Source: JAIEPT01 sp038217425 (GTDB lineage: Bacteria > Planctomycetota > Planctomycetia > Gemmatales > Gemmataceae). Taken from it: a DNA stretch of 56,379 nt. Position 1 is the first letter of the stretch, and the number at the start of each line of letters is the position of its first letter. Below, in pieces: positions 26,119 through 35,967 of the stretch. The stretch spans positions 1-56,379 of the forward strand of contig JBBQPM010000019.1 of NCBI GenBank assembly GCA_038217425.1, given 5' to 3'. A model generated the notes under the pieces. That model worked only from the letters and a program-made list of their open reading frames with translations. It was not told where the DNA came from and ran no database searches. The position numbers were made by a program, and so were the translations under genes.

Positions 26119-29100
26119 ATGAGCCTATCCGACTCAGGTCCTGCTCTCGAGCGACTCGTCGCGCAGGCCGCGCTGCTGCATCCCTCGCAGCGCTTGGCCC
26201 TCTTGCGCAGTACCCTGAAACACGCCTCGGCGCCCGCGCTCGAAGACATTTTTCGCGTTTTCCCCGACCTCCCCGAGACCGACGCGCTCGATCTCATCTA
26301 CCAGGAAATCGTTCTCCGCGAGGAACGCAAGGAAGTCCCCCAACTCGACGAATACCTGAGGCGCTTCCCGCAGTGGGAGGCGGGACTGCGTCGGCAGTTC
26401 CTGCTGCACGACGCCCTGGCCGACGAGTCGTTTCTGGGTCTGGACGACACCTCGGCTCCGGAAGCGCCGACGCTCAAGGGCCTGGGCGATCCGGTCCCCG
26501 CGGCACCGTTGCCGCGGATCGCGGGCTACCGAGTCGAGGCGACCTTGGGCCGTGGGGCGATGGGCGTGGTCTACAAGGCGTGGCAGGAGAAGCCGTCGCG
26601 CTGGGTCGCGCTCAAGATGATCCTGGGGCACGCCGACCTTCAGGAGCGTCGGCGTTTCCTGTCCGAAATCGAGGCGGCGGGGAGCTTGCAACACCCGCAC
26701 ATCACGCAAATCTTCCACGTCAGCGATCAGGACGACAAACCGTTCTTCTCGATGGAACTCGCCGCCGGCGGCACGCTGAGCCAGAAGATGCAAGGCCAGC
26801 CCTGGCCGCCGCGCGCCGCCGCCGAGATGGTCAAGAAGCTCGCACTGGCGATGCACCATGCGCACGAACGCGGCATCGTCCATCGCGATCTCAAGCCGGG
26901 CAACGTGCTCCTCACCGTGGAAGGGGAGCCGAAAATCGCCGATTTCGGTTTGGCCAAGCGGATCGACGTGGGCGAAAGCCAAACGCTCTCGGGCGTGATC
27001 CTGGGGACGCCGAGCTACATGGCGCCGGAACAGGCGCGGGCGGTGAAGGAGATCGGCCCGACCGCGGACGTCTACGCCCTGGCCGCGATTCTCTACGAGA
27101 TGCTAACGGGCCGGCCGCCGTTCCGAGGCGAAACCGTCTGGGACACCATCGGCCAGGTAATCGCCGACGACCCGGCGCCCCCCAGGCGTTTGCAGTCGAA
27201 GATTCCCATCGACCTGGAGACTATCGTACTGAAATGTTTGCACAAGGATCCCAAGCGGCGTTACGGATCCGCCCAGGGTCTCGCGGACGACTTGACGCGT
27301 TTTCTGGAAGGCGAACCGATCGCCGCCCGGCCCGTGCCGAGCTGGGAGCGCGGTTGGATGTGGGCAAAGCGCCGGCCGATGGTCGCGGGGTTGCTGGCGA
27401 CGCTCGTGCTCGTGACGTTCGTCGGCTTCGGCCTGGTGACGTGGTTTTGGCTCCAGGCGGAGGCCCGCGCTTTTGCCGAGCGCCAGGCACGCAATGCGGA
27501 GGCGGTCGCCAAGCTTCAGGCCGAGGCGAACCAGCGGCGCTATCAGGCCAACGAATACCTCGCGCGCGTGCAGCAGGCCGAACGCGAACTTGCGGTGCAC
27601 AAAGATCTGGGCCAGGCACGCACGCAACTCGACGCATGCCCACCGGAGCTGCGCGGCTGGGAATGGCGTTACCTCAAGCGCCTCAGCCTGGGGGGCGGAA
27701 AGGCTTTGGCCGTGCCGCAGCGGACTTACGAACATCTACTTGTCGAGGGGAATCGCCTGACTTTGGCCGCGGGACAGGAAGTCTTCGCCTGGAACCTCGC
27801 CGCCGACGTCTCGCTGGGCGCCGTCAAGCTTGATCAACCGATCGTCGACTTGGCGCCCGTGAAGTCGCAACTCTTCGCCTGGACGAGTTGGCCCGACGAG
27901 GAGACGCGCACGCTGTGGCGCGTCGATTGGAAGACGGGGGAGAAATCGCTCGAGGTCGGCGCCGCGCGCGTCAGCGGCGCCGACGCGGCGCACCGGGTTT
28001 CGGCGCTCGGCGTCAGGCTCTGGTTGAACGACAAGGAGCTACCGACCGTGCACAAACAACCGATCGGGCAGGTCGCGTTTCACCCGGCCGGCGCCCAACT
28101 CGTCTCGGTGTCGGGAGCGACCGATCAAACGGTGCTCGGCGTCGGCAAGTTGCCTCGGAGCGGCACGGAGAAAAAGCTCCCCGGCGAAGTCGTCCTCTGG
28201 GATCTCACGCGCAAAACCGGCAAGCTGCTGCACGAAGAACACCCGGGCCCGATCGCGTGTGCGGCCTTCGATCCGACCGGAACCTGGCTCGCCACCGCCG
28301 GCTGGGATCAGACTATCGTCCTCTGGGACTTGGCCGACAACAAGGCATGGACGACATTCAGGCGGCACGGCGACGTCGTCACCCGGATGGAGTTCGACCC
28401 GACCGGGCGTTGGCTGATCTCGCTCGACGCCGGGCGCGGGCTGATTCTCTGGGACGTCCCCGGCAAGTGTGAAACGCTGAGCGTGAAGGGCGCCCCCTGG
28501 CCGCGCTGGGCGTGGAACCACGAAGGCAGCCGGCTGGCCCTTGCGGAGATCGAAGGCGTTCGCCCCGGCGAAATCTCGGTGCAAGCCCCCGGGGAAGCTC
28601 GATCCGAACGCCGTTACCTGGGCCATTGCGACTGCGTCACGGCGCTGGCGTTTGGCGGCAAACCGACCGAACTCTTCTCGGCGTCGAAAGACGGATCCGT
28701 ACGCCGTTGGGATCTCGACGTCGACCCGGCCGCACTCTTCACGCGCGGCGATCTGGGCGTGTGTGCGCTCAGCCCCGATGGCGGCCGACTCGCTGGTGAA
28801 ATCGACGTAGGCAAGATCACCTTATGGAACCTTTCGGATCGCAAGCCAGGCTGGACCTGGCAGGCCCATCCCGAAAATGTGCATGCGTTCGCGTTCTCCG
28901 GCGACGGCGCCACGCTCGCCACCTCCGCGCGCAGTCGCACCGCGCTGGGCAGCGTCCGGATCTGGAACGTCCTCGAGCAGCGCGAACTGCATACGCTCCC
29001 CGACCAGCCCGGCGTTCGCTTGCTCGCCTGGCATCTCGATCAGCCGCTCCTGGCCCTGGCCGACGAACGCAACCGTCTGCGCCTTTGGGATCCGATTGCC

Positions 29101-29586
29101 GGCAAACTGCTTGCAGACCTTCCCGGGCATGACGGCGAAATCACCGCCCTCGCCTTCGCAGGCGATCTGCTCCTCTCCGCGGGTCTCGACGGCAAGCTCA
29201 AACGTTGGCGCGGCTCCGAGCTGCTCGACGAACGGACGCTCGATCCGCGCGGCATCGCGCTGCTGGCGATCCACGGTGAACGCATCGCGTTCGTCGGCCT
29301 CTCCGCCGACCGTCGCGTGCAGATTCTCGGGCCCGATTTCGAGCCCGAATCGACTGTGGTCGAGGAGCTTCGGCTCATCTCGGCGCTCGCCTGGAGCGCG
29401 GACGGAAAACGGCTACTCGTCGGCACGGTGACCGGCGACGTCGCGATCTGGGAAACGCGCTTCGGGCATCGTTACTTCGCTCTGCCCATCGGCAACGGCG
29501 CCATGCGCACCCTCGCCTTCGTTCCCCCAGGATCCATGATTCTCTCCCTGGACAACGAAGGGACGCTCGAACTTCGTGCGGATTGA
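26119..29586 (+). CDS. Transmembrane Ser/Thr protein kinase with C-terminal WD40 repeats
   Basis: This 1155-residue protein has a helical N-terminal region (1-130) and a PknB-like kinase domain at about 135-395: glycine loop GRGAMG near 144, VALK lysine near 166, catalytic loop HRDLKPGN at 255-262, DFG at 275-277 and MAPEQA. All key residues are intact. A membrane segment follows at about 420-444, a short coiled coil (FAERQARNAEAVAKLQAE region), then extracytoplasmic WD40 blades from about 560 to the end. This kinase-TM-WD40 architecture is typical of planctomycetes. It probably senses protein ligands outside the membrane, which is inference. It is monocistronic; glnE follows with its own upstream motif. 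Confidence 0.9.
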   Translation: MSLSDSGPALERLVAQAALLHPSQRLALLRSTLKHASAPALEDIFRVFPDLPETDALDLIYQEIVLREERKEVPQLDEYLRRFPQWEAGLRRQFLLHDALADESFLGLDDTSAPEAPTLKGLGDPVPAAPLPRIAGYRVEATLGRGAMGVVYKAWQEKPSRWVALKMILGHADLQERRRFLSEIEAAGSLQHPHITQIFHVSDQDDKPFFSMELAAGGTLSQKMQGQPWPPRAAAEMVKKLALAMHHAHERGIVHRDLKPGNVLLTVEGEPKIADFGLAKRIDVGESQTLSGVILGTPSYMAPEQARAVKEIGPTADVYALAAILYEMLTGRPPFRGETVWDTIGQVIADDPAPPRRLQSKIPIDLETIVLKCLHKDPKRRYGSAQGLADDLTRFLEGEPIAARPVPSWERGWMWAKRRPMVAGLLATLVLVTFVGFGLVTWFWLQAEARAFAERQARNAEAVAKLQAEANQRRYQANEYLARVQQAERELAVHKDLGQARTQLDACPPELRGWEWRYLKRLSLGGGKALAVPQRTYEHLLVEGNRLTLAAGQEVFAWNLAADVSLGAVKLDQPIVDLAPVKSQLFAWTSWPDEETRTLWRVDWKTGEKSLEVGAARVSGADAAHRVSALGVRLWLNDKELPTVHKQPIGQVAFHPAGAQLVSVSGATDQTVLGVGKLPRSGTEKKLPGEVVLWDLTRKTGKLLHEEHPGPIACAAFDPTGTWLATAGWDQTIVLWDLADNKAWTTFRRHGDVVTRMEFDPTGRWLISLDAGRGLILWDVPGKCETLSVKGAPWPRWAWNHEGSRLALAEIEGVRPGEISVQAPGEARSERRYLGHCDCVTALAFGGKPTELFSASKDGSVRRWDLDVDPAALFTRGDLGVCALSPDGGRLAGEIDVGKITLWNLSDRKPGWTWQAHPENVHAFAFSGDGATLATSARSRTALGSVRIWNVLEQRELHTLPDQPGVRLLAWHLDQPLLALADERNRLRLWDPIAGKLLADLPGHDGEITALAFAGDLLLSAGLDGKLKRWRGSELLDERTLDPRGIALLAIHGERIAFVGLSADRRVQILGPDFEPESTVVEELRLISALAWSADGKRLLVGTVTGDVAIWETRFGHRYFALPIGNGAMRTLAFVPPGSMILSLDNEGTLELRAD

Positions 29587-29600
29587 GGCTTGTGGCCCGG

Positions 29601-29618
29601 CCCCACGCATAGGATAAT
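29601..29618 (+). promoter_or_regulatory. Candidate glnE promoter region (CCCCACGCATAGGATAAT)
   Basis: TAGGATAAT at 29610-29618 resembles a -10 region and is preceded by GGCCCCAC. The same combination, GGCCCCACACGCCTAGGATAAC, is found 42 bases before the gene at 38492. The match of two unrelated upstream regions supports a shared promoter type. No clear -35 is seen. Confidence 0.4.
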
Positions 29619-29651
29619 GGGGACTCTCCAGAGTCTCCCGTTCGAGGTACT

Positions 29652-32600
29652 ATGCATCCGGAATCGCTCCGACGTTGTCTGGAATCGTTCGACGAAGCCA
29701 AGGTATTGCTCGAAGATTGGCGCCTGCAAAATTTCGATCGGGCCTGGAGCAACCTCCGTGAATTGGCGACCGTCCTCGGCGAACCCGCCTTCAGCGAACT
29801 CTGTCATCCGCTGAGCCGGCTGCTGCCCCGCTGCGCCGATCCCGACATGGCGTTCAACAACTTCGAGCGCTATGTCACGAGCACCGGCGGCGCGGCCCAA
29901 CTCCCCTCGCTGCTCGAGAGCCGGGCACGCACCCTCGAAACGCTCCTGCAACTCTTCAGCACCAGCCAATTCTTCAGCGATCTCTTGATCGCCAATCCTG
30001 ACTATCTCGAGATGCTACGCATCCCCTTGCGCAGCAGCCCGAGCCGGACCGAACTGCTCGACATGCTCCAGGCCGAGGTCGACGCCTCGTACGACGATGC
30101 CGCGATGCTGCGCGCGTTCCGCAAGTTTCGGCAACGGCAAATGCTCCGCATCGGCGCCAACGACATCCTCCGCGATCGGCCGCTGGAAGAGATCACCCGC
30201 GACATCTCGCGCGTCGCCGACACCTCGCTCGAAATCGCCCTGGGCGAGGCGCAGAAGATTGTCGCCCGGCGCTACGGCGTGCCGTTCGTCGGCGACGAAC
30301 CCGCACGCTGCGTCATCCTCGCCTTCGGCAAGCTGGGAGGCAAGGAACTCAACTACTCCAGCGACATCGACCTCATGCTCCTCTACGACGAGGAAGGCGC
30401 CACGCGCGGCTCGCGCATCACGCCCATCGCCAGCTCCGACTACTTCGCCCGCGTCTGCTCCGAACTCGTCCGCCTGCTGATGGACCACACCGACCGCGGC
30501 CAGGCCTACCGCGTCGATCTCCGTCTGCGCCCCGAAGGCAAGCGAGGCCCCCTGGCACGCTCGCTCGCCAGCACGATCTCCTATTACGACACCATGGGTC
30601 GGACCTGGGAACGCCAGGCCCTCATCAAGGTCCGCCCCGTTGCCGGCAACATGAAGCTCGGCGAAGAGTTCCTGCGCATCATCGAGCCGTTCATCTACCG
30701 CAAGTATCTGAACGTCGCCGAGATCAATGAAATCAAGGCCCTCAAACGCAAGATCGAAAGCCGAACCGACCGTGCCGGCGAGGCCCAGACCGACGTCAAG
30801 ACCGGCCTGGGAGGCATCCGCGACGTCGAGTTCACGATTCAGTACCTGCAACTCCTGAACGGCGGCGACCTCCCCGACGTCCGCCAGCGCGGCACCCTCA
30901 AGGCCCTCGCCGCCCTGGAAAAGGTCGGCTGTCTCACCGATCAGGAATATCGCGTACTGAACGACACGTACCATTTTCTTCGCAAGCTCGAACATCGCCT
31001 GCAGCTCATGTTCGACCTGCAGACGCACTGCATGCCGACCAGGTCCGAAGAGATGACGAAGCTCGCCTGGCGCATGGGTTACGAAGCCGCCGCCGATCCG
31101 CTTGAAGAGTTCATGAAGGATTACCGCGAGAAGACCCGGCTCAATCGTCAGATTCTCGATCACCTGCTGCACCAATCCTTCACGGGCGAGACCGGCCCCG
31201 AACCCGAGTCGGACCTGATGCTCGACCCGAATCCGACGCCGGCGCGCATTGAGGAAGTCCTGGGCAAGTACCCATTCCGCGACGTGCAGGCCGCGTACGT
31301 GAACCTCAACTTGCTCGCTACGGAGACGATCCCGTTCCTGTCGTCGCGGCGCTGTCGGCAATTCTTGGCGAACATCGCCCCGCGTCTGTTGCGCGTTCTC
31401 GCGGAGACGCCCGACCCCGATTTCGCGCTGCTCAATCTCGAGAAAGTCTCCGCCTCGCTGGGCGGCAAGGGCGTCCTCTGGGAACTCTTTAGCACGAGCA
31501 CGCCGAGCCTGAAGCTCTACGTCGACCTGTGCGCCTGGAGCATGTTTCTCTCGGAAATTCTCATCAACAATCCCGGCATGATCGACGAACTCATGGACAG
31601 TCTGGTGCTCGATCAGCCGCGCACGCTCGAGGAGTTGCAGCAGGAACTCAGCGATCTGTGCAAGGGCGCCGACGATCCCGAGGCGATCTTGCATTCGTTC
31701 AAGGACAAGGAACTCCTGCGCATCGGCGTGCGCGACATTCTCGGCAAAGAGTCGACTCAGGTGACGACCGCCGCTCTCAGCGACCTGGCCGAGACCGTGC
31801 TGGGGCAGATTAGCCGGATGCAAGGCCCGCTGCTGGTGAAGCGTTTCGGACTACCGATTCTCACTGAGGGCCCGCGCCAGGGCGAATCGAGTCGTTATGT
31901 CATCCTCGGGCTGGGCAAACTCGGCGGCCGGGAAATGAGCTACCACGCCGACCTCGACCTCATCCTCATCTACGAAGGCGACGGCCGAACGATGCCCCCG
32001 GCGGGATCAAGCCGCTGGGACACGTTTGAACTCACCGACAACTTTCATTTCTTCTCGGAACTCGTTCGCCGCATCATCAAAGTCACGAGTTTCATGGGAC
32101 CGATGGGCAGGCTCTACCAGATCGACATGCGGCTCAGGCCCACGGGGCGCTCGGGAAGTCTGGTCATGCCGCTGAGCGAGTTCGTCCGTTACTACGAGGA
32201 GGGCGCCGCCCAACTCTGGGAACGGCAGGCGCTCAGTCGAGCCCGCGTGGTGGCGGGCGATCCCGAGTTCGGCAATGAAGTCATGCAGACCGTTCGCCAT
32301 GAAATTTACGACTTGCTTTGGCGCCCGGAAATCGTCGGCGAAATCCAGTTCATGCGCGAGCGCCTGCAGACAGCCGGCAGCAAACGGGACCTCAAGCGCG
32401 GCTACGGCGGCATTATCGACATCGAGTTCCTCACGCAGCTCTACCGCCTCAAGTACGGCAACCAGTACCCGGACATTCGCCATCCCAACACCTGGCAGGC
32501 GCTCGACGCCATCCTGCACGCGGGGCTCATTTCGCCGGAGGAATACCGCGTGCTGCGCGAGTGTTACGATTTTCTCAGGCTCGTCGAGGGTCGACTGCGG

Positions 32601-32804
32601 ATTTTTCACAACCGTTCGCTGGACGAGTTGCCGCAATCGCCGGAGGAACTCGAGAAGCTCGCCCGGCGCATGGGATACGAGGCCAGCCAGGAGAAGAGTT
32701 CGGGCCATCGACTGCTCGAGGAGATGGAAAGCCATGCCTCGGCGACGCGGAAGTTGTTTTTGGAGTTGTGCCAGCGTGAGAAGGAAGCGCCGGCGCTCGT
32801 TTGA
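29652..32804 (+). CDS. glnE: Bifunctional glutamine synthetase adenylyltransferase/deadenylase
   Basis: GlnE attaches and removes AMP on a Tyr of glutamine synthetase, shutting the enzyme off when nitrogen is plentiful. The 1050-residue protein shows the two expected nucleotidyltransferase modules: GKLGGKELNYSSDIDL at about 226-241 and GKLGGREMSYHADLDL at about 753-768, each with the paired catalytic acids (DID, DLD). Each is followed by a conserved RLRP(E/T)G segment and a GGI.DIEF/GGIRDVEF helix. It is about 100 residues longer than the E. coli enzyme. Neither glnA nor a PII gene is adjacent. The 3' end abuts the 50-bp tandem palindromic repeats. Confidence 0.93.
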   Translation: MHPESLRRCLESFDEAKVLLEDWRLQNFDRAWSNLRELATVLGEPAFSELCHPLSRLLPRCADPDMAFNNFERYVTSTGGAAQLPSLLESRARTLETLLQLFSTSQFFSDLLIANPDYLEMLRIPLRSSPSRTELLDMLQAEVDASYDDAAMLRAFRKFRQRQMLRIGANDILRDRPLEEITRDISRVADTSLEIALGEAQKIVARRYGVPFVGDEPARCVILAFGKLGGKELNYSSDIDLMLLYDEEGATRGSRITPIASSDYFARVCSELVRLLMDHTDRGQAYRVDLRLRPEGKRGPLARSLASTISYYDTMGRTWERQALIKVRPVAGNMKLGEEFLRIIEPFIYRKYLNVAEINEIKALKRKIESRTDRAGEAQTDVKTGLGGIRDVEFTIQYLQLLNGGDLPDVRQRGTLKALAALEKVGCLTDQEYRVLNDTYHFLRKLEHRLQLMFDLQTHCMPTRSEEMTKLAWRMGYEAAADPLEEFMKDYREKTRLNRQILDHLLHQSFTGETGPEPESDLMLDPNPTPARIEEVLGKYPFRDVQAAYVNLNLLATETIPFLSSRRCRQFLANIAPRLLRVLAETPDPDFALLNLEKVSASLGGKGVLWELFSTSTPSLKLYVDLCAWSMFLSEILINNPGMIDELMDSLVLDQPRTLEELQQELSDLCKGADDPEAILHSFKDKELLRIGVRDILGKESTQVTTAALSDLAETVLGQISRMQGPLLVKRFGLPILTEGPRQGESSRYVILGLGKLGGREMSYHADLDLILIYEGDGRTMPPAGSSRWDTFELTDNFHFFSELVRRIIKVTSFMGPMGRLYQIDMRLRPTGRSGSLVMPLSEFVRYYEEGAAQLWERQALSRARVVAGDPEFGNEVMQTVRHEIYDLLWRPEIVGEIQFMRERLQTAGSKRDLKRGYGGIIDIEFLTQLYRLKYGNQYPDIRHPNTWQALDAILHAGLISPEEYRVLRECYDFLRLVEGRLRIFHNRSLDELPQSPEELEKLARRMGYEASQEKSSGHRLLEEMESHASATRKLFLELCQREKEAPALV

Positions 32805-32811
32805 GTACTGC

Positions 32812-32975
32812 GGGAGCCAGACAGAGTGTCTGGCCTACCGCATGAACCCGGGCGAACGGTAGGGAGCCAGACAGAGTGTCTGGCCTACCGCATGCACCCG
32901 GGCGAACGGTAGGGAGCCAGACAGAGTGTCTGGCCTACCGCATGAACCCGGGCGAACGGTAGGCCAGACACTCTG
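32812..32975. repeat. Three tandem 50-bp units, each with a GCCAGACA/TGTCTGGC hairpin, plus an inverted half unit
   Basis: Units run 32812-32861, 32862-32911 and 32912-32961, differing by a single A/C change in the middle unit. Each contains GCCAGACA-GAG-TGTCTGGC. After the third, GGCCAGACACTCTG (32962-32975) is an inverted copy of the hairpin core. The array lies between the convergent glnE and vWA genes. It overlaps the last codons of the latter and supplies its stop. Confidence 0.95.
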
Positions 32976-34528
32976 ACTGGCCGCCGCACTCTGGCGGTCA
33001 ACGGACCAACCGTTGAGCCGCTTTCCACCAGCGGCACAAACCCCGAGCGGTGACCCTGAAAATCGACGCCGAGGCTGCCGCGCGCCAGCTTCAGAACATC
33101 TGCATACGACGCTGAGCCGCGGTGTTCGGAACTTCGCAGCAACATTCCAAACTCGGCGACCGCGGCGGCGAAACGGAAGTCGGCCGACATTGCCTCCAGC
33201 TTGCCATGCACCTCGCTGACCGTCTGACTGAGCAACTTGCTTTGCTCAGCGCCGGGATCCTTGTAGCGGACCTTCACCGTCATGAGTTCGCTCGACTTCG
33301 CCTCGGGCGCCGGCTTCGGCTGTTGGTAACGCACCGAATCGACATTCGGCACATTGGTTTCGACGCCGACGGGGACGATCTCGTAGAGCGCGGTGACGGT
33401 ATGGCCTGAGCCCATGTCCCCGGCGTCCTTCTTGTCGTTGTTAAAGTCCTGGGCGTGCAATAAGCGATTTTCGTAGCCGATCAGGCGGTACGACGCCACC
33501 CGGGCGGGGTTGAATTCGACCTGCACTTTGACGTCGCCGGCCACCACCTGGAGCGCGGCGCCTTGTTCGACGAAGATTCGGTGCGCCTCCTCGGGCGTGT
33601 CGATATAGGCGTAGTGTCCGTTGCCGTGATGGGCTAGTTTCTCCATGGTCGCATCTTTGAGGTTCCCGTGGCCGAAGCCGAGGATGGAGAGGAAGACGCC
33701 GGTCTGGCGTTTCTCTTCGATGAGGCGAACGAGTTCGCCCTGGCTGGTGACGCCGACGTTGAAATCGCCGTCGGTGCCGAGGATGACGCGGTTGACGCCG
33801 CCGGGAATGAAGCTTTGCCGGGCGATTTCATAAGCGAGCACAATCCCCTGGCCGCCATTGGTGGAGCCGCCCGCTTCGAGACGATTGAGCGCTTGCAGGA
33901 TCGCATTCTTCTGCGACCCGGGCGTCGTCGGCAGCACCACGCCTGCGCCGCCGGCGTACGTGACGATGGCCACGCGGTCTTCGGGCCGAAGCGTCTGCAC
34001 CAACATCGTCAGCCCCTGTTTGAGCAGCGGCAGCCGATCGGGAGTGCTCATCGATCCCGACGTGTCCAGGAGAAAGACGAGGTTCCGCGCCGGAGCCTGC
34101 TCGGCCGGCACCGACGTCGCCCGTAGGCCGATGCGCACGAGTTGATGCGCCGGCTGCCAGGGGCAAGGCCCGACTTCCGTCTTGATCGCCACCGGCCGGC
34201 CGGGCTCGGGTTGCGGATCGTCGTAAGTGAAAAAGTTGATCAGCTCCTCGATCCGCACCGCATCCGCAGGCGGCAGCGTTCCCTGCTGCAAATATCGGCG
34301 GACGTTGGTGTACGACGCGGTGTCGACGTCGACGGAGAAGGTCGAGAGCGGCGTCTGATCGGACTTGTGAAACGGATTCTCGGCTCTGTGAGCGTAGTCG
34401 TTGCCGGCCTTCATCTGGAAATTGGCGCTGGATCTGCCAGGCGGACTTTTGTGGCAACCGCTGAAGGCGCAGAGAATGCCGGCAACCGCAGTGAGCGAAA
34501 GCCAGCGCGCACGAAGAGCGTAACGCAT
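32885..34528 (-). CDS. von Willebrand factor A domain lipoprotein (YfbK-like) with repeat-encoded tail
   Basis: The 547-residue protein has a lipoprotein signal with lipobox FSGC (Cys25). An N-terminal domain includes SVDVDTASYTNVRR. A vWA domain at about 150-325 carries an intact metal-binding MIDAS (DTSGSMS, later TDGDFN). A YfbK-type C-terminal domain ends near FVPLVE. The family is thought to bind partners through the metal site at the cell surface. The natural end seems to lie near LVESGSTVGPL. The last 35 or so residues (from TARVRRPVRVS) and the TAG stop are encoded by the inserted 50-bp repeats. The gene is divergent from the HD-domain gene. Confidence 0.85.
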   Translation of the reverse strand: MRYALRARWLSLTAVAGILCAFSGCHKSPPGRSSANFQMKAGNDYAHRAENPFHKSDQTPLSTFSVDVDTASYTNVRRYLQQGTLPPADAVRIEELINFFTYDDPQPEPGRPVAIKTEVGPCPWQPAHQLVRIGLRATSVPAEQAPARNLVFLLDTSGSMSTPDRLPLLKQGLTMLVQTLRPEDRVAIVTYAGGAGVVLPTTPGSQKNAILQALNRLEAGGSTNGGQGIVLAYEIARQSFIPGGVNRVILGTDGDFNVGVTSQGELVRLIEEKRQTGVFLSILGFGHGNLKDATMEKLAHHGNGHYAYIDTPEEAHRIFVEQGAALQVVAGDVKVQVEFNPARVASYRLIGYENRLLHAQDFNNDKKDAGDMGSGHTVTALYEIVPVGVETNVPNVDSVRYQQPKPAPEAKSSELMTVKVRYKDPGAEQSKLLSQTVSEVHGKLEAMSADFRFAAAVAEFGMLLRSSEHRGSASYADVLKLARGSLGVDFQGHRSGFVPLVESGSTVGPLTARVRRPVRVSGLPFARVHAVGQTLCLAPYRSPGCMR

Positions 34529-34713
34529 GGGACACCTTGGGGGAGTGAAAGGGTGGATCGAAACGCGGCGACATGTCTACAAGAGTGATGCGGAGCGAAG
34601 CGATTTATTCCCGGACGACTTTCCGAGATTGACGCGGAAGGCCAGTGCGCGATACGCTGAAGACAAGCCCCGCGCCGCACGAATGGGCTGCTAATTTCGG
34701 CGCATTAAAAGGA

Positions 34714-35817
34714 ATGGCCAATGTCAAACTTCGTCACGCCATCGCTTGCGACGCCGCTCGGCTGATGTACGATCGCGTCGAAACCGAGTATTTTACCGCG
34801 AAACGCAAAGCCGCCAAACGGCTGTGCCGCGGCCAAATCAAACCCTCCGACCTCCCCTCCAACGCCGAGATCCGCGACGAAATCCAGCTCCTGGCCCGCC
34901 TCATCGAAGGCGAGAGCCGAGGCGTACAACTGCGCGACATGCGCCTCGCCGCCCTGGCGCTGATGAGGCTGCTACGCCCCCACAAGCCGCGCCTGATCGG
35001 CTCCGTGATGACCGGGCACATCCGCAAGGGATCGGACATCGATCTACACGTCTTCACCGATGCGGTCGGCTCGGTTGTCGACTTACTCGAGCGCGAGGGC
35101 TACCAGTTCGACGTTGAGCGCAAGCAGGTCGTCAAACACAACGAGACGCGCGTCTTTACGCACATCCACGTTTTCGACCGCTTCCGCTTCGAACTGACCG
35201 TCTACGCAGAGAATCAGGCGCACTACGTCTTCAAGAGCAGCATCACCGGCAAGGCGATCGAGCGGGCGTCCATCGGAGAACTCGAGGAGTTTCTGCGTAA
35301 GGAATATCCCGACGCCGATCTCGACGGCGAAGTGACGTGGGCGAGTGAGATCGAGGATCCTTACGTGCTCTTTCGCGCCATGCTGGCTCCGCTCGAAAAC
35401 GTGCAGCAGTCGGCGAAACATCATCCCGAAGGCGACGTGCTGTACCATTCGCTGCAGGTGTTCGAACTGGCCCGCGAGCATCGGCCGTACGACGTCGAAT
35501 TCCTGCAGGCGGCGCTATTGCACGACGTCGGCAAGGGGATCGATCCGCACGACCATGTCCGTGCAGGATTGGAAATCCTTGAAGGGACGATCAGCGAACG
35601 GACGGCGTTCTTCATCGCGCACCACATGGACGCTTTGGAGTTGAAGGCAGGCACGCTGGGCCACAAGACTGCGGTGCGTTTGCGTGCGTCGCCGGACTTC
35701 GACGACTTGATGCTCCTGCGCGAGTTGGACAGCGCCGGCCGCGTGCCGGGGGCGGAAGTGTGCGAACTCGACGAAGCGCTGGCGTTTCTCCGGGAACTTG
35801 AGGAGGAGAATGGTTGA
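34714..35817 (+). CDS. Nucleotidyltransferase plus HD-domain protein (tRNA nucleotidyltransferase/GlnD-like layout)
   Basis: From ATG at 34714 the protein has 367 residues. A nucleotidyltransferase core is visible at about 95-115: IGSVMTGHIRKGSDIDLHV, with the GS motif and paired acids D-I-D. An HD phosphohydrolase domain follows, with motif LLHDVGKG (His270-Asp271) and a later AHHMD. This pairing occurs in CCA-adding enzymes and GlnD-type uridylyltransferases, but the protein is too short and lacks their other domains, so the substrate is unknown. The start is uncertain: a GTG at 34645 with GGAAGG very close upstream is an alternative adding 23 residues. It converges on the CehA-like gene with a palindrome between. 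Confidence 0.75.
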   Translation: MANVKLRHAIACDAARLMYDRVETEYFTAKRKAAKRLCRGQIKPSDLPSNAEIRDEIQLLARLIEGESRGVQLRDMRLAALALMRLLRPHKPRLIGSVMTGHIRKGSDIDLHVFTDAVGSVVDLLEREGYQFDVERKQVVKHNETRVFTHIHVFDRFRFELTVYAENQAHYVFKSSITGKAIERASIGELEEFLRKEYPDADLDGEVTWASEIEDPYVLFRAMLAPLENVQQSAKHHPEGDVLYHSLQVFELAREHRPYDVEFLQAALLHDVGKGIDPHDHVRAGLEILEGTISERTAFFIAHHMDALELKAGTLGHKTAVRLRASPDFDDLMLLRELDSAGRVPGAEVCELDEALAFLRELEEENG

Positions 35818-35820
35818 ACC

Positions 35821-35957
35821 CGAAAGCCCAGGGATGGCTATCCCTGGGGAAGCCCACCAGACGCGTGATTTTAGTGCGGAGTCGGCGCTGTCTCGCTTCG
35901 AAATTGAATGCTGATGTCGCAAGGCTTCCCCAGGGATAGCCATCCCTGGGCTTTCAC
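35821..35957. terminator. Paired CCCAGGGAT palindromes between convergent genes (copy 2)
   Basis: GAAAGCCCAGGGATGGCTATCCCTGGGGAAGCC (starting about 35821) and its reverse complement, ending GGGCTTTC at about 35957, flank an 80-base spacer. Each copy can form its own hairpin, or the two can pair together over more than 30 bp. They lie between the stops of the HD-domain gene and the PHP gene, and are the same family as 24589-24650. Confidence 0.8.
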
Positions 35958-35967
35958 CGATACAACC

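Noticed and set aside
32812..32961. Three 50-bp direct repeats as a CRISPR array
   Set aside because: The units are contiguous without unique spacers and contain long internal hairpins; no cas genes are nearby.
32885..32990. Genuine conserved C-terminus of the vWA protein
   Set aside because: These codons fall entirely in inverted/tandem repeat DNA and the family-typical ending lies before them.
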